DNA from: an uncultured SAR116 cluster alpha proteobacterium | Lineage (GTDB): Bacteria > Pseudomonadota > Alphaproteobacteria > Puniceispirillales > Marisalimonadaceae | Direction: 5' to 3' | DNA: 64,000 nt | Assembly: GCA_902616005.1 (NCBI GenBank) | Contig: CACMRG010000001.1 | Location: 124,001-188,000, forward strand | Part shown: one piece after another, positions 1-10,500 of the stretch | Position numbering within the stretch: position 1 is the stretch's first letter | Layout: each line of letters begins with the position of its first letter | Position numbers and translations under genes: made by a program | The notes under the pieces: model-generated | Database searches by the model: none | What the model saw: only the letters and a program-made list of their open reading frames with translations | What the model was told of the DNA's origin: nothing

Positions 1-1
1 C

Positions 2-1750
2 AAACAAAATTATTTACTTGCTGGGGTTAAAATTAATTTAGACAATAATTGGAAAATTTATTGGAAAAACCCGGGTGAAGCAGGTTTGCCACCAAAAATT
101 ATATTTGATAAGATCAATAATGTTTCAAATATAGATCTTTTTTTCCCTGAACCTAAAAACTTTAAATTTTTTAATATAGATACATTTGGTTATGATAAAG
201 AAATAATTTTCCCGTTAAAAATTTATATTAAAAATTCTGATCAAATTATTTTTGGTGATTTTAAATTTAATGCACAAATTTGTAATCAAATTTGCATTCC
301 CATTGAAGAAAATTTTAAATTAAATTATTTTCCAAAAAATATACAACTGCCAAATAGTTCTTTTGATATTAATGAAGCTCTTAAAAAAGTGCCTAAATTA
401 TATAATTTGCAAAGTAGTTATTTTAAAAAAATTGAAATTGATAAGGATTATGCCTCATTTTATTTTAGAAAACCTATTTCAACTTTTCGAATAATTTTAG
501 AAAATAATGATAACTTCATATTTCCACAAAGTTATAAAACTTTTAAAAATATTAGTAATAATTTTATAAAGTTAAAAATACCTCCGGAGTTAAAAAATGA
601 AATTAAAACTGATCAATTAAAAATTACTTTTTTTTCTAACGACATAAACTTTTTTTATGAATTCTCTGTAATTGATTTTTGGTTATCTGAAAAGACTTAT
701 TTATACTTTATTTCTATAGCTTTATTGGCTGGGTTTATTTTAAATTTTATGCCATGTGTCTTACCTGTATTGTCTTTAAAAATTGCTAATTTTATAGCAA
801 CTACAAACAGTAACACTCACATCCTGAAATGGAAATTAATAAACCAAATTCTGGGAATTATTACATCATTTTTTATATTATTTTTAATTATTAGTTTTTT
901 TAGAAATTTAGGCAATTCAATTACTTGGGGGTTCCAATTTCAAAATGATTATTTTTTACTCTTTATCTCGTTAATTATATTTCTACTTAGTTTTAGTCTT
1001 TTTGGGTTTTATGAATTAAGGTTACCTTTTAAACTAAACAAAACCTTGTCCGGGTTTAATTATAAAAAGTATGAAGATTTTCTTTCAGGTTGTTTATTAA
1101 CAATCCTTGCAACACCATGTACTGCTCCTTTTGTTGGTACAGCTGTAATTTTTGCTCTGTCAGGTAGCTATTTCGAATCTTTTTTAATTTTCTTCTTCAT
1201 GTCAATAGGGATGTCTATTCCGCTTTTTTTAGTATTTTTAAATCCTAACATATTTAATTTTTTTCCTAAAAGCGGAAAATGGTTGCTTTATTTTAAAAAA
1301 TTAATGGCTTTAATATTTATGATATCTGGTATGTGGTTTTTTTCTATATATATAAACAATAACTATAATAATATATTTTCATTTAATAAAACTAGTCAAA
1401 CTCACTGGAAAACTTGGAATTTAAAAAAAGACCCTCATTTAATTAAAGACTTAATTTCAAATAACAAAACTGTTTTTTTAGATATTACTGCAGACTGGTG
1501 TATTACCTGTCAATATAATAAATTAAATGTTTTGAACGATAATGATATTAAAAAAGTTATTAAAAAAAATAATGTTGTTTTATTACAGTTAGATTGGACA
1601 AAAAAAGATTTAAATATAAAAAATTTCTTAATTTCCAAGAATAGATATGGTATTCCTTTCAATGAAATTTATAACAATGAATTCCCAGAAGGGAAATTAT
1701 TACCCGAACTTTTAAATAAAAAACAGTTAATTAATTTATTAAATCAATAA
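2..1750 (+). CDS. DsbD/ScsB-family thiol:disulfide interchange protein (5' end cut by window edge)
   Basis: Inner-membrane reductase that carries electrons from cytoplasmic thioredoxin to periplasmic thiol proteins. The reading frame is open from base 2, and the upstream residues (WKIYWKNPGEAG) match the N-terminal domain of ScsB/DsbD proteins. The first in-frame start-like codon, a TTG at 86, therefore lies inside the gene, whose real start is off the window. The N-terminal domain has a CNQIC cysteine pair. A central hydrophobic region carries the paired motifs MPCVLPV and ATPCTAPF, the redox cysteines of the membrane domain. A C-terminal thioredoxin-like domain has WCITC. The peroxiredoxin gene starts 21 bases downstream, suggesting co-transcription. 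Likely clients, by inference, are periplasmic thioredoxin-fold proteins such as those at 10984 and 24467. Confidence 0.88.
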   Translation, partial: KQNYLLAGVKINLDNNWKIYWKNPGEAGLPPKIIFDKINNVSNIDLFFPEPKNFKFFNIDTFGYDKEIIFPLKIYIKNSDQIIFGDFKFNAQICNQICIPIEENFKLNYFPKNIQLPNSSFDINEALKKVPKLYNLQSSYFKKIEIDKDYASFYFRKPISTFRIILENNDNFIFPQSYKTFKNISNNFIKLKIPPELKNEIKTDQLKITFFSNDINFFYEFSVIDFWLSEKTYLYFISIALLAGFILNFMPCVLPVLSLKIANFIATTNSNTHILKWKLINQILGIITSFFILFLIISFFRNLGNSITWGFQFQNDYFLLFISLIIFLLSFSLFGFYELRLPFKLNKTLSGFNYKKYEDFLSGCLLTILATPCTAPFVGTAVIFALSGSYFESFLIFFFMSIGMSIPLFLVFLNPNIFNFFPKSGKWLLYFKKLMALIFMISGMWFFSIYINNNYNNIFSFNKTSQTHWKTWNLKKDPHLIKDLISNNKTVFLDITADWCITCQYNKLNVLNDNDIKKVIKKNNVVLLQLDWTKKDLNIKNFLISKNRYGIPFNEIYNNEFPEGKLLPELLNKKQLINLLNQ

Positions 1751-1771
1751 TTTATTACTCAGGAGATAAAA

Positions 1772-2242
1772 ATGATTAAGGTTGGAGATGAATTACCTCA
1801 AGGTACTTTAAGAACTAAAACAGCAACTATACATGAACTGAAAACAGATGAGATTTTTTCTAAAAAAAAAGTTGTTCTTTTTTCTCTTCCAGGTGCTTTC
1901 ACTCCAACTTGTTCAGCAAAGCATTTACCTGGTTTTAAAGTTTTTTATGATGATATTAAAAATAAAGGTGTAGACAAAATCATATGTTTTGCAGTAAATG
2001 ATCCACATGTCATGAAGGCTTGGGCAGAACAAAATGACGTATTTGGAAAAATTGAAATGATATCTGATCCTGATGCATCTTATACAAAGGAGATAGGTTT
2101 AGATTTTTATACTCCACATATGGGTATTAGGTCAGTTAGATTTGCTATGATTATTGAGAATAAAGTTATTACTCATTTGTTTGTAGAAGAGCCTGGCGTT
2201 TTTGATGTATCAAGCGCAGAAAATATTGTTAAATATTTGTAG
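1772..2242 (+). CDS. Peroxiredoxin, Prx5 type
   Basis: Thiol peroxidase that reduces hydrogen peroxide and alkyl hydroperoxides. The active-site motif GAFTPTCSAKHLPGF places the peroxidatic cysteine at residue 47, as is characteristic of the Prx5/redoxin group. The length of 156 residues is normal and there is no signal peptide, so the protein should be cytoplasmic. A strong ribosome binding site (AGGAGA) lies just before the ATG. The preceding gene is a DsbD-like thiol reductase, so the pair forms a small thiol-redox unit. Its 3' end overlaps the oppositely oriented rnhA by 14 bases. Confidence 0.92.
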   Translation: MIKVGDELPQGTLRTKTATIHELKTDEIFSKKKVVLFSLPGAFTPTCSAKHLPGFKVFYDDIKNKGVDKIICFAVNDPHVMKAWAEQNDVFGKIEMISDPDASYTKEIGLDFYTPHMGIRSVRFAMIIENKVITHLFVEEPGVFDVSSAENIVKYL

Positions 2243-2717
2243 GTATATAATTTTCTATTTTGTAATTTTTTTGGTATCGCATTGATAAAACAGCGTACTT
2301 ATCAGCTAGATTATTATATTTATTATCTTCATGAGCTTTAACCCATTTCCAATTTATTTCATACGTTTTGTTTAATTCATAAAGCTGTAACCATAAATCT
2401 TTATTAGCAACTTCCTTTTTCTGAGAATTTTGCCAGTTATTTTTTATCCAATTATTAATCCAAACAGTGATACCATTTTTTACATAGTTAGAATCCGTAT
2501 ATAAGTTAATTTTTATTTTTGGATCAATTAATTTAATTACATTGATTGTTGCTACTAATTCCATTCTATTATTTGTAGTTTTAGTTTCGTAACCTGTTAA
2601 TATTGAAACTAAATTATGAATAATAACTCCTGCCCATCCACCAGGACCAGGGTTTCCTGAACATGATCCATCTGTAAAAATGTCAATTTCTTTATTTGTA
2701 ATATTAAAATTATTCAT
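2229..2717 (-). CDS. rnhA: Ribonuclease HI
   Basis: Cleaves the RNA strand of RNA-DNA hybrids, including Okazaki primers and R-loops. The family signature DGSCSGNPGPGGW is present. The catalytic acids fall at D16, E53 (NNRMEL), D75 (TDSNYV) and D139, with the active-site histidine near residue 129. At 162 residues it is of usual length. It follows thrB with an 8-base overlap, implying translational coupling. An rnhA-thrB-ispH order is common in Alphaproteobacteria. Confidence 0.96.
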   Translation of the reverse strand: MNNFNITNKEIDIFTDGSCSGNPGPGGWAGVIIHNLVSILTGYETKTTNNRMELVATINVIKLIDPKIKINLYTDSNYVKNGITVWINNWIKNNWQNSQKKEVANKDLWLQLYELNKTYEINWKWVKAHEDNKYNNLADKYAVLSMRYQKNYKIENYIPTNI

Positions 2718-3681
2718 ATAAAAAATTTAAAGTATTTGAATTGAAGTATAATAGTTTATCAATATACTCTTGTGGGTTCTTTTTTTTTACATAACTATCC
2801 TGTGGCGTATGATACCAGTCAAATAATCTAGTGATAAGAAATCTTAATGATGCACCCTTTGAAAGTATATGCAAGTTTTGAAGTTCATCTTTAGTCAATT
2901 CATTATTTAATGTAAAACCTTTTATTAAATTTTTAACTCTCTCAATATTTAAAGTATTATTTTTGTCAAAGCACCATGCATTAATGACAATAGCAATTTC
3001 ATAAAGTTTTATATCTACACAAGAAAAGTAAAAATCAATTACACCTGAAATTCTATTATTTAAAAAAAATACGTTATCAGGAAATAAATCACCATGTATA
3101 ATGCCTTTTGGCAGATGAGTTGGCCATTTTTCCAAACAATCGTTTAAGCTACTTTCAATTAAATCATATAGTCCGTTACTTAAATTATTAACTTCTCTTT
3201 CAGGGATAGAATTCTTACAAGCTTTGAAAATTTTATTACAATCTTCAAGCGATAAACTATTTTTTCGATTTAGATTATAATTTTGACTTTTATATTGTAG
3301 ATCACTAATTAAATTTCCAATTAAATAACAATCGTAAGGCTTAATATTAATCTTAGATTTGCCCTCTAAAAAATTTACTATTATATATTTTTTTGTTTTA
3401 AACTTATTTAGAATTTCTCCTTTTTTATTCTCTAAAGGTTTGGGTGATATAAAATTGTTTTTATTTAAAAAGTTCATTAAATTTATAAAAAAAGGAATTT
3501 CTTTTGTATTTACTCTATTTTCAAATATGGTTAATACGAATTTACCTTGTTTAGATTCAATAAAATAATTTGTATTTTCTATTCCCTCTTCAATTCCTTT
3601 AAATTGAATTAAGTCCCCTATTGGATAATCTTTGATAATTGATAATACATCTATTTCATTTAATTTTGTGTAAACAGCCAA
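2710..3681 (-). CDS. thrB: Homoserine kinase, aminoglycoside-phosphotransferase-like type
   Basis: Phosphorylates homoserine with ATP in threonine biosynthesis. This is the ThrB type built on the aminoglycoside/choline kinase fold, not the GHMP type. The catalytic loop HGDLFPDN (H196, D198, N203) and the metal-binding D216 in GVIDFY are clear, and the N-terminal IENTNYFI motif is typical of the group. At 323 residues it is full length. It lies 8 bases after ispH and overlaps rnhA by 8 bases, so the three genes form one transcription unit. Confidence 0.93.
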   Translation of the reverse strand: MAVYTKLNEIDVLSIIKDYPIGDLIQFKGIEEGIENTNYFIESKQGKFVLTIFENRVNTKEIPFFINLMNFLNKNNFISPKPLENKKGEILNKFKTKKYIIVNFLEGKSKINIKPYDCYLIGNLISDLQYKSQNYNLNRKNSLSLEDCNKIFKACKNSIPEREVNNLSNGLYDLIESSLNDCLEKWPTHLPKGIIHGDLFPDNVFFLNNRISGVIDFYFSCVDIKLYEIAIVINAWCFDKNNTLNIERVKNLIKGFTLNNELTKDELQNLHILSKGASLRFLITRLFDWYHTPQDSYVKKKNPQEYIDKLLYFNSNTLNFLYE

Positions 3682-3689
3682 TTTAAAAA

Positions 3690-4643
3690 CTATCTTAGTG
3701 ATTTTGGCAAATTAAAAATAATATCTTCTTTTACAACTTCATGATTAATTAAGTTAACTTCGAATTTTTTCTTTAATCTAGAAATTAATATTTGAACCAA
3801 TGTCTCAGGAGCTGATGCACCAGCAGTAAGGCCAATATTAATAGAGTTTGTAAAATTTAAATTATTTAAGAAAATATTTAGATCATTTTCTTCAGAGATT
3901 AAATACGAATTTGAAACTCCATTTTTTTTTGCCACTTCTACTAATCTCTGGGAATTAGAAGAATTTTGTGCGCCAATTACTAAAACATAATTACATATAC
4001 TTGCCATAGATTTCACAGCTAACTGCCTATTAGTGGTTGCATAACAAATATCTTCTGTAGATGGTCCTTGTATTTTTGGAAACCTTTGTTTTAAAATTTC
4101 TATAATTTCTTTTGTATCATCAACTGACAAAGTGGTTTGAGTTGCATATGCTAGATTATTTGTATCTTCAAGATATATATTTTTTGCATCATTCAAACTT
4201 TCAATTAAAATTACATTTCCATTTGGAACTTGTCCCATAGTTCCAACAACTTCAGGATGATTTTTATGACCAATTAATAGAATTTTTCTGTGACTATTGA
4301 AATGCTTAATTGTTTCATTATGAACTTTTGTCACCAATGGACAAGTAGCATCAATTGTTAACATTTTTCTTTTTTTTGCGTTAATAAAGACAGATTTTGG
4401 CACTCCGTGAGCTGAAAAAATTATTGTTGAATTTTCAGGAGCATCAGTTATTTCATCAACAAATATAACACCTAAACTTTCTAAAGACTTTACAACATCT
4501 TTATTATGAACAATTTCATGGCGAACATATATAGGAGACCCATATTTTTTTATAGCTTGCTCTACTATCTTAACAGCCCTATCAACACCTGCACAAAATC
4601 CTCTAGGTGAGGCTAGATAAAGATTTATATTTTGTTTTACCAT
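3690..4643 (-). CDS. ispH: 4-hydroxy-3-methylbut-2-enyl diphosphate reductase
   Basis: Last step of the MEP isoprenoid pathway, making IPP and DMAPP from HMBPP with an iron-sulfur cluster. The three conserved cluster cysteines are visible at C17 (GFCAGV), C101 (DATCPLVTKVH) and C200 (EDICYAT), along with the conserved TNRQ motif. The length of 317 residues is standard. It is the first gene of a minus-strand unit with thrB and rnhA. Other MEP and isoprenoid genes (dxs, ispA) lie about 39 kb away in this window. Confidence 0.97.
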   Translation of the reverse strand: MVKQNINLYLASPRGFCAGVDRAVKIVEQAIKKYGSPIYVRHEIVHNKDVVKSLESLGVIFVDEITDAPENSTIIFSAHGVPKSVFINAKKRKMLTIDATCPLVTKVHNETIKHFNSHRKILLIGHKNHPEVVGTMGQVPNGNVILIESLNDAKNIYLEDTNNLAYATQTTLSVDDTKEIIEILKQRFPKIQGPSTEDICYATTNRQLAVKSMASICNYVLVIGAQNSSNSQRLVEVAKKNGVSNSYLISEENDLNIFLNNLNFTNSINIGLTAGASAPETLVQILISRLKKKFEVNLINHEVVKEDIIFNLPKSLR

Positions 4644-4671
4644 AAGTTAAATGTGCTATATTACTTAGATT

Positions 4672-5160
4672 ATGATATTAGGATATTTAGTTAGAAAAAT
4701 AAATATATTGTTTTTAGTTTTTATTATAACTGGGTGTTCAACTGTTAAAAATAATATATCAAATTTAAATGGAGTTTTTTTAAATGAAGAAGTCATTTGT
4801 CCTTTAATTAGGACACCTGAGGGATCAGGAGAATTGGTTGCTATTTCTAAAACTAATAATAACACCTCTTATGTAGGTTTCAGAGGCATCAAAAAAAAAT
4901 GTTTTTTAAGTAATGATAACATTAAAATGAATCTTGCTGTAAACCTCAGGTCAGTCAGAAAAAATTTTCAAAATGATGATTTAATAAAACTAAAAATTTC
5001 TTTAGTTTCAATAAAAATTAATAATATAGAATTTGATAGAGATGATTTTGAATTAGGTTTTTTTCTTAAATCTGGTAGTGAAATTGTTGAAAGAGAATTA
5101 AATATGAGTATTTTTATACCTAAAGATGGAAAAGTATATATTGGATTATTTCAAAATTAA
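4672..5160 (+). CDS. Small predicted lipoprotein of unknown function
   Basis: I do not recognise a named family. The N-terminus has a basic start, a hydrophobic stretch and a lipobox ending ITGC (cysteine about residue 22), so it should be a lipid-anchored envelope protein of about 140 mature residues. Two further cysteines (in VICPL and KKCFL) flank a region rich in predicted beta strands. The spacing resembles short alphaproteobacterial lipoproteins of unknown function, but that comparison is from memory. Only 28 bases separate it from the divergent ispH start. Its stop codon abuts the convergent atpF stop with no gap. Confidence 0.75.
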   Translation: MILGYLVRKINILFLVFIITGCSTVKNNISNLNGVFLNEEVICPLIRTPEGSGELVAISKTNNNTSYVGFRGIKKKCFLSNDNIKMNLAVNLRSVRKNFQNDDLIKLKISLVSIKINNIEFDRDDFELGFFLKSGSEIVERELNMSIFIPKDGKVYIGLFQN

Positions 5161-5640
5161 CTAAAGTTTTTCTTTAAGTTTTTGTTTGGAATCTGAATAT
5201 AAGGCTTTTTGAATTTTGCTATCTAACTCGTTTTGAATATATACTTTTGCGGATTTAACAGATAATTCAGCACTTATATTTTTAATATTATTTACCGCAT
5301 CTATTTGAGCATTATTTATTTTTTGTTTAGCTTGTTCTTCTTTTCTTTTAATTATAATATCAGATTTTTTGAGAGCATCAGCTTCAATTTGTTTAGCAGT
5401 AGATTTAGCATCATTAATAATATCTAAAACTTGTTTGTTAATTTCTTTTTGTTTTTTTAAGCTTGCATTTAACTCTGCTTGAGCTTCTTCTCTTAGCTTT
5501 TTTGCTTCATTTAGCTCATTCTCAATCAACTTTTTTCTTTGGTCTAGATTAGTGGTTAAAGTTGACCATAATTTTTTGCCAACTAAAACAAAAAACAATA
5601 TGAAAGCTATTAAAACCCAAGCTGTTTGACTTAATTCCAT
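5161..5640 (-). CDS. atpF: ATP synthase F0 subunit b
   Basis: Peripheral stalk subunit linking F0 to F1. It has one N-terminal membrane helix (about residues 7-24) followed by a long charged helix rich in Lys, Glu, Ala and Gln, as expected for the stator coiled coil. The total is 159 residues. It is the last gene of the F0 cluster atpI-B-E-b'-b and pairs with the divergent b' copy just upstream to form a heterodimeric stalk, as in photosynthetic and other Alphaproteobacteria. The F1 genes are not in this window, which is usual for the class. Confidence 0.93.
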   Translation of the reverse strand: MELSQTAWVLIAFILFFVLVGKKLWSTLTTNLDQRKKLIENELNEAKKLREEAQAELNASLKKQKEINKQVLDIINDAKSTAKQIEADALKKSDIIIKRKEEQAKQKINNAQIDAVNNIKNISAELSVKSAKVYIQNELDSKIQKALYSDSKQKLKEKL

Positions 5641-5649
5641 TAAAAAAAC

Positions 5650-6213
5650 CTATATTAAAATTTTTACTTCTTGTTTAAGAATATTAGTTAATTTACTCTT
5701 ATTTGATTTTATATTTGTAGTTTTAGATATAATAAGATCAGAAAGATCAAATGCTTCGTTAAAAATGTCTTTTAAGATTATAGACTTTTCTTTATCAATA
5801 TCTTTTAAAGATTTTTCAATTTTTTCATTCAACTTGAAATTTAAATCTTTAATTATTTTTTCAGAACTAATCTGACTTTCAGAAATAGCTTTTTCAATAA
5901 TAGACTTGGCGTCAATTTTTGTTTGATCTAATTGAGCATTAACCTTTTCTAAAGTATCATCTGATTCTTTCTTAAGGGCTTTAGCTTTTATCAAATCATT
6001 TTGTAAATGCTGTTCTCGATCATTAATTACGCCTGATATCTTTGGGGTTATTATATAAAACATTACAAGATACAAGCTTAGCAAGGTAAGAATACTCCAA
6101 AAGATTAACGAAGGATAAGTCGTAAAATCTAGTTGAGGCAAACCTTTTCCTGCAGAGTATGCAGGATTTACTAACAAAGAAGTTGATAGAGCTAAATTAA
6201 AATATTTAATCAT
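5650..6213 (-). CDS. atpG: ATP synthase F0 subunit b'
   Basis: Second, diverged b-type stalk subunit. The N-terminus has a short hydrophobic leader-like stretch and then a membrane helix near residues 33-55. A long charged coiled-coil helix follows. The residues GLPQLDFTTYPSLIFW before the helix are typical of alphaproteobacterial b' subunits. At 187 residues it is longer than b because of the N-terminal extension. It sits 9 bases before atpF and 19 bases after atpE. The symbol atpG (sometimes atpF2) is the one used for b' in this class. Confidence 0.9.
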   Translation of the reverse strand: MIKYFNLALSTSLLVNPAYSAGKGLPQLDFTTYPSLIFWSILTLLSLYLVMFYIITPKISGVINDREQHLQNDLIKAKALKKESDDTLEKVNAQLDQTKIDAKSIIEKAISESQISSEKIIKDLNFKLNEKIEKSLKDIDKEKSIILKDIFNEAFDLSDLIISKTTNIKSNKSKLTNILKQEVKILI

Positions 6214-6232
6214 TAATATACTTAGTTATTAA

Positions 6233-6460
6233 TTAAAATGTATAAAGTAATAACAATGCTATAACTAATGCAAATAAAGCAACAGCTTCAGTAAGTGCAA
6301 ATCCTAAAATTCCAATTCCAAATACTTCATTTTTAGCGCTTGGATTTCTTCCAATAGCATTAACTAATGCTGCAAAGATATTACCAATACCTACTCCAAC
6401 ACCTGCAAGAGCTATTACAGCTAAACCAGCACCAATAAGTTTCGCGGCTTCCATTTCCAT
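6233..6460 (-). CDS. atpE: ATP synthase F0 subunit c
   Basis: Rotor-ring proteolipid of 75 residues with two membrane helices joined by the polar loop (R38, N39, P40). The ion-binding glutamate is E58 in the second helix. The first helix reads [10 protein letters not shown] without the glutamine of sodium-binding rings, and E58 is followed by alanine rather than serine, so the ring should be proton-specific. A strong ribosome binding site (AAGGAAAT) precedes the ATG, consistent with the high copy number needed per complex. Confidence 0.96.
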   Translation of the reverse strand: MEMEAAKLIGAGLAVIALAGVGVGIGNIFAALVNAIGRNPSAKNEVFGIGILGFALTEAVALFALVIALLLLYTF

Positions 6461-6482
6461 TTTAATTTCCTTTCTTTAAAAG

Positions 6483-7226
6483 TTAATGTAGATGTAACGC
6501 ATCATGAAGATACATACAAGTTAAAATACTAAAAACATATGCTTGCAATGCTGCAACTAAAAACTCTAAACCTGTTAAACCAATTACAGCCAATAATGGT
6601 AATACAGCACCTACTTTTAACACACCTGAAGCAGAAGTCATCATTATAATCAAACCTGCGAAAACTTTCATCATAGTATGGCCAGCTAGCATATTTGCAA
6701 ATAATCTAACAGACAAACTCACCGGTCTCATTAAATAGGATATTATTTCAATAGGTATTAATAGAGGTGCAAGAGCTATTGGTACTCCAGATGGAAAGAA
6801 AAAAGTAAAAAATTTTAGTTTATGTTTTATCAAAGCTATTAACGTAACACCGATAAAAATGATTAAGGCTAAAGTTATAGTTACTATTATCTGTGATGTA
6901 AAAGTATAGCTGTAGGGTATCATTCCTAGTAGGTTTCCAAATAAGATGAACATAAAAAGGCTAAAAATAAATGGAAAATATTTCTTTCCACCAGTGCCAA
7001 CATTCTCTTTAACCATATTTGACACAAACTCATATAATAATTCTACACTACTTTGAAAACGGTTCGGAATTAAAGAACTTTTCTTTATTCCCAAATATAA
7101 AAATAGAGACGATACCATTACTGACAAAACCATAAATAATGATGCGTTTGTAAAAGAAATATCGTACCCAAAGGCTTCAAGAGGTACGAGTGTTTTTATT
7201 GTAAATTGTTCAACTGGTGACTTCAT
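6483..7226 (-). CDS. atpB: ATP synthase F0 subunit a
   Basis: Stator half-channel subunit for protons. It has 247 residues and about five to six membrane helices. The essential arginine is R174 in SLSVRLFANMLAGH, the hallmark of subunit a. A short periplasmic N-terminus begins MKSPVEQF. It lies 2 bases after atpI and 22 bases before atpE within the F0 cluster. Confidence 0.96.
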   Translation of the reverse strand: MKSPVEQFTIKTLVPLEAFGYDISFTNASLFMVLSVMVSSLFLYLGIKKSSLIPNRFQSSVELLYEFVSNMVKENVGTGGKKYFPFIFSLFMFILFGNLLGMIPYSYTFTSQIIVTITLALIIFIGVTLIALIKHKLKFFTFFFPSGVPIALAPLLIPIEIISYLMRPVSLSVRLFANMLAGHTMMKVFAGLIIMMTSASGVLKVGAVLPLLAVIGLTGLEFLVAALQAYVFSILTCMYLHDALHLH

Positions 7227-7228
7227 AA

Positions 7229-7534
7229 CTAATTTTTTTTACCTTTATTAAAATAACCTATTTTTAAACCATTTCCTGACAACTGTCTCCAAAGATTATA
7301 TATACCCGCAAACGCTCCTAAAAAAAAGAAAATAATTAAAAATAATGGTTTTGTTTCTAGCCAATTATCAATAAGTAATCCTAATCCTGTTCCAATTATT
7401 AAACCCGCAACAAGTTCTGTGGCAACTCTTGATAATGTACTTAAAAAACTTTTATCAATAGATTTTTTATTTGTTAATATATTCTTTTTTTTTGATAGAG
7501 CTAAATCTATTTTTTTATCTAATTCTTTGTTCAT
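7229..7534 (-). CDS. atpI: ATP synthase assembly protein AtpI
   Basis: Small membrane protein (101 residues) at the head of the F0 cluster. The family is thought to help assemble the c-ring. It has a charged N-terminal tail of about 28 residues and then two membrane helices (about 36-55 and 63-80). The motif GLGLLIDNWLETKPLF between them is the usual AtpI loop. Its start lies 8 bases downstream of the smc stop, so F0 transcription may partly depend on promoters upstream of or within smc. Confidence 0.88.
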   Translation of the reverse strand: MNKELDKKIDLALSKKKNILTNKKSIDKSFLSTLSRVATELVAGLIIGTGLGLLIDNWLETKPLFLIIFFFLGAFAGIYNLWRQLSGNGLKIGYFNKGKKN

Positions 7535-7542
7535 TATTAATT

Positions 7543-10500
7543 TTAACTAGCTTCTTTTATTTCGACTGCTTTTTCTAAATCTACTGATAATAATTTACTT
7601 ATACCCTTTTCTTCCATAGTTACCCCAAGTAGATTATTCATTTTTGCCATTGTTAACCTGTGGTGAGTAACAATTAAAAAACTTATTTTTTGTTCATCAG
7701 ATAAGTATTTAAGAACATCACAAAATCTAGCAACATTAGTATCGTCTAATGCAGCGTCAACTTCATCTAATATACATAATGGTGTGGGATTTGATAGATA
7801 AACTGCAAAAATTAACGATATTGATGTTAAAGCTTGTTCTCCACCAGATAAAAGAGAAAGTGATTGCATTTTCTTTTCTGGTGGGCTGGCAAATATTTCT
7901 AATCCAGATTGTAATGGGTCATCCGAACCAATGAGTTTTAATTCTGCATTTCCACCATTAAATAATTTAACAAATATCTTTTTAAAATTATCATTAACTT
8001 TGTCAAAACTACTTCGTAACCTATTTCTACCTTCTTTATTTAATTCTGATATTCCGTCTTCTAATTTTTTGATTGCTAAAGATAAGTCTTCTTTTTCATT
8101 TTGCATTTCTAAAAGTTTAGATTTAAGTTCATTGATTTCAATTTCTGCCCTTAAATTTACTGCTCCTAAATTTTCTCTTTCACGAACAAGTCTCTCAACA
8201 CTTGCTTCTAATGAGTGAATTTCATTTTGATCAACATTTCTTAATTTTATTTTGTCTTCATTAGCGTCGAGTAAGTCCTCAAGACTAATAGATAATTTAT
8301 CAGTAACTTTATCGTTAAGACCATCAACTTTTGATTTAATTATATTTAGTTCACTTTCCATTTTGATATTTTCAGTCTTATAAACTTCAAGATTAAGACT
8401 TTCATCTTTTTGTTCTTTTTCTATATCTCTAATTTCTGTTTCTTTTCTAACGACGTCATCCTCACTATTTTTTTGATCTTTAATTGCTTGTATCAGTTGT
8501 TCATCAAATTTTTTAATATTTTCTGACATTTGATTAGGTAGTTGTACTAAATCATTTATTTCTTTTGATAGATTTTCTTTTTTTTGAGATAAATTTTCAC
8601 ATCTTTCTAAAGATTGTTTTTTTCGTAATTCCCATTCTTTTTGTTCAATCAACAATTGGTCTAGGTTTTTATTTCTATATTCTTCATCAGAATTTATTTT
8701 TTTTTCATTTGATAATGCATTTTCAAAATCTGATTTAAGATTATCATTTTCGCTTCTGACTTTTAGTTCATCAGTTTGTAATGCACTAAGATTGTCAAAT
8801 TTATCTAATTGAATTTCTAATTCATTAATTCTTTTATCATTTTCTGCCGAAGAACTTTTGAATTCTTTGATGAAATCATTAGATTGATTGATTTTATTTT
8901 CAGAAATTGTGATTTCAAACTTTGTTTTATGTATTTCTTTTTCTAGGAAATCTATTTTACCAATTTCATCTAATTTTTTAGATTTTGCATTCTTAAAATC
9001 TTTTTCAATTTTTATAATCTTATTATTTATTTCATTAAGTTTTATATCACTTTTATTTAAACTTTCTAGTAAACTTTTATATCTCTTTTTTTGAACTAAT
9101 CTATTAGCAAAGCTATTTTTGCCGTCAGGAAGTTCAACATATCCATCCCACCTCCAAAGACCACCTTTTGGGGTTGTTAAGACTTGTCCATAAGTTAATT
9201 CTTTTTGAAGTTCAAAAGCTTTTTCAGAATTTTTTACTAAACCAACACCTTTAAGCGAGTTTTTTAATATTTTATGATCATTAATTTCTTCAGTTAAGGG
9301 ATTGCAAGAATTTGGTAACTTAATATTTTCGTTATTTTCAAAACCTCTCAACCAAAAATTTTCTTTATTTTGATCCTTATTACTTATAATAGGTGCTGAA
9401 AGTGATTCTCCTAAAACATATGCAATCGGACTTTCAAGATTATTAATTTTTTCAATTGAACTCTCTAAACTATTTTTATCATCTAATGTTATAAAATTCT
9501 TAATCGTTTCAATCTCAGTTTTAAAATTACTGACATCAGATTCTAAAGTGATTTTTTCTCCTTTAAGATAATTAAAATTATTTTCTAAGTTTTTAAGGTT
9601 TTTTTCAGCTACTCTGTTAGTCATTGTAACTTGTTTGTGCTCTTTTTGAATTGATTTAATCTTTTCCTTTAATTCTTTTAATCTTAGAGTTTCATCCTGT
9701 GTTTCAAGAGATAAGAGTTTCTCACTATTTTTTCTCTTATTTTGAAGTGCAATCTCGAGTTGTTCCTTTATTTCCTTTTTATTTGATGAAAGTGAAATAA
9801 TTTTAGAATTTATATCTGTTAATTTAATTGTTGAATCTTCTAATTTTTTTCTAATTTGTGACGTATTTTTTTGTGCTTCTTCAATATTCTTAGAAAAATT
9901 AAAGCCCTTTTCATTTAAAGATTGTATTTCATTTGAGAGATATTTTATTTTGTTTTTTGCATCCGTAATAAAGATATCCTCTCTATTATATTCTTCATCA
10001 ATCTGCGTTATTTGGTTTTCAAGTGATATTTTTCTTTGATTATGAGAATTAATTTCTTGTTCTAATTTAATTTTTCCTATTTTTAAACTTTGAACAATTT
10101 CAGTTTTTGAGTTATCAATTTTTTTTAAAGAAGGTAGTTCATTAAAAAAATTTAATTTTTTAGTTTCTAGATTACTAATTCTTCTTTGATAATCTTCAAT
10201 AACTTTTGAATTTTCAGTAATTTTGTTTTTAATTTTTTCTTGTGAATAATCTAGCTCCACAAATTGGGTGATAAATAAAGAAGTTTCAGCTTTTCTTAAT
10301 CTTTCACCAACAGATCTATACCTAGCAGCTTGTCTAGCTTGTTTAGATAAATCATTTATTTGGTCTTGAATTGTCAATTCAATATCTGAAAGACGATCTA
10401 AGTTATTGGCTGCAGAATTTAATTTTAATTGAGATTCATGTTTTCTGTTATGAAGACCAGTAATATTAGCTGCTTCTTCTAAAATATTTCTTCTTACTTC

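Noticed and set aside
4665-4865. 66-codon open frame antisense to the lipoprotein gene
   Set aside because: It overlaps the start of the real gene and reaches the ispH start; no domain or start signal supports it.
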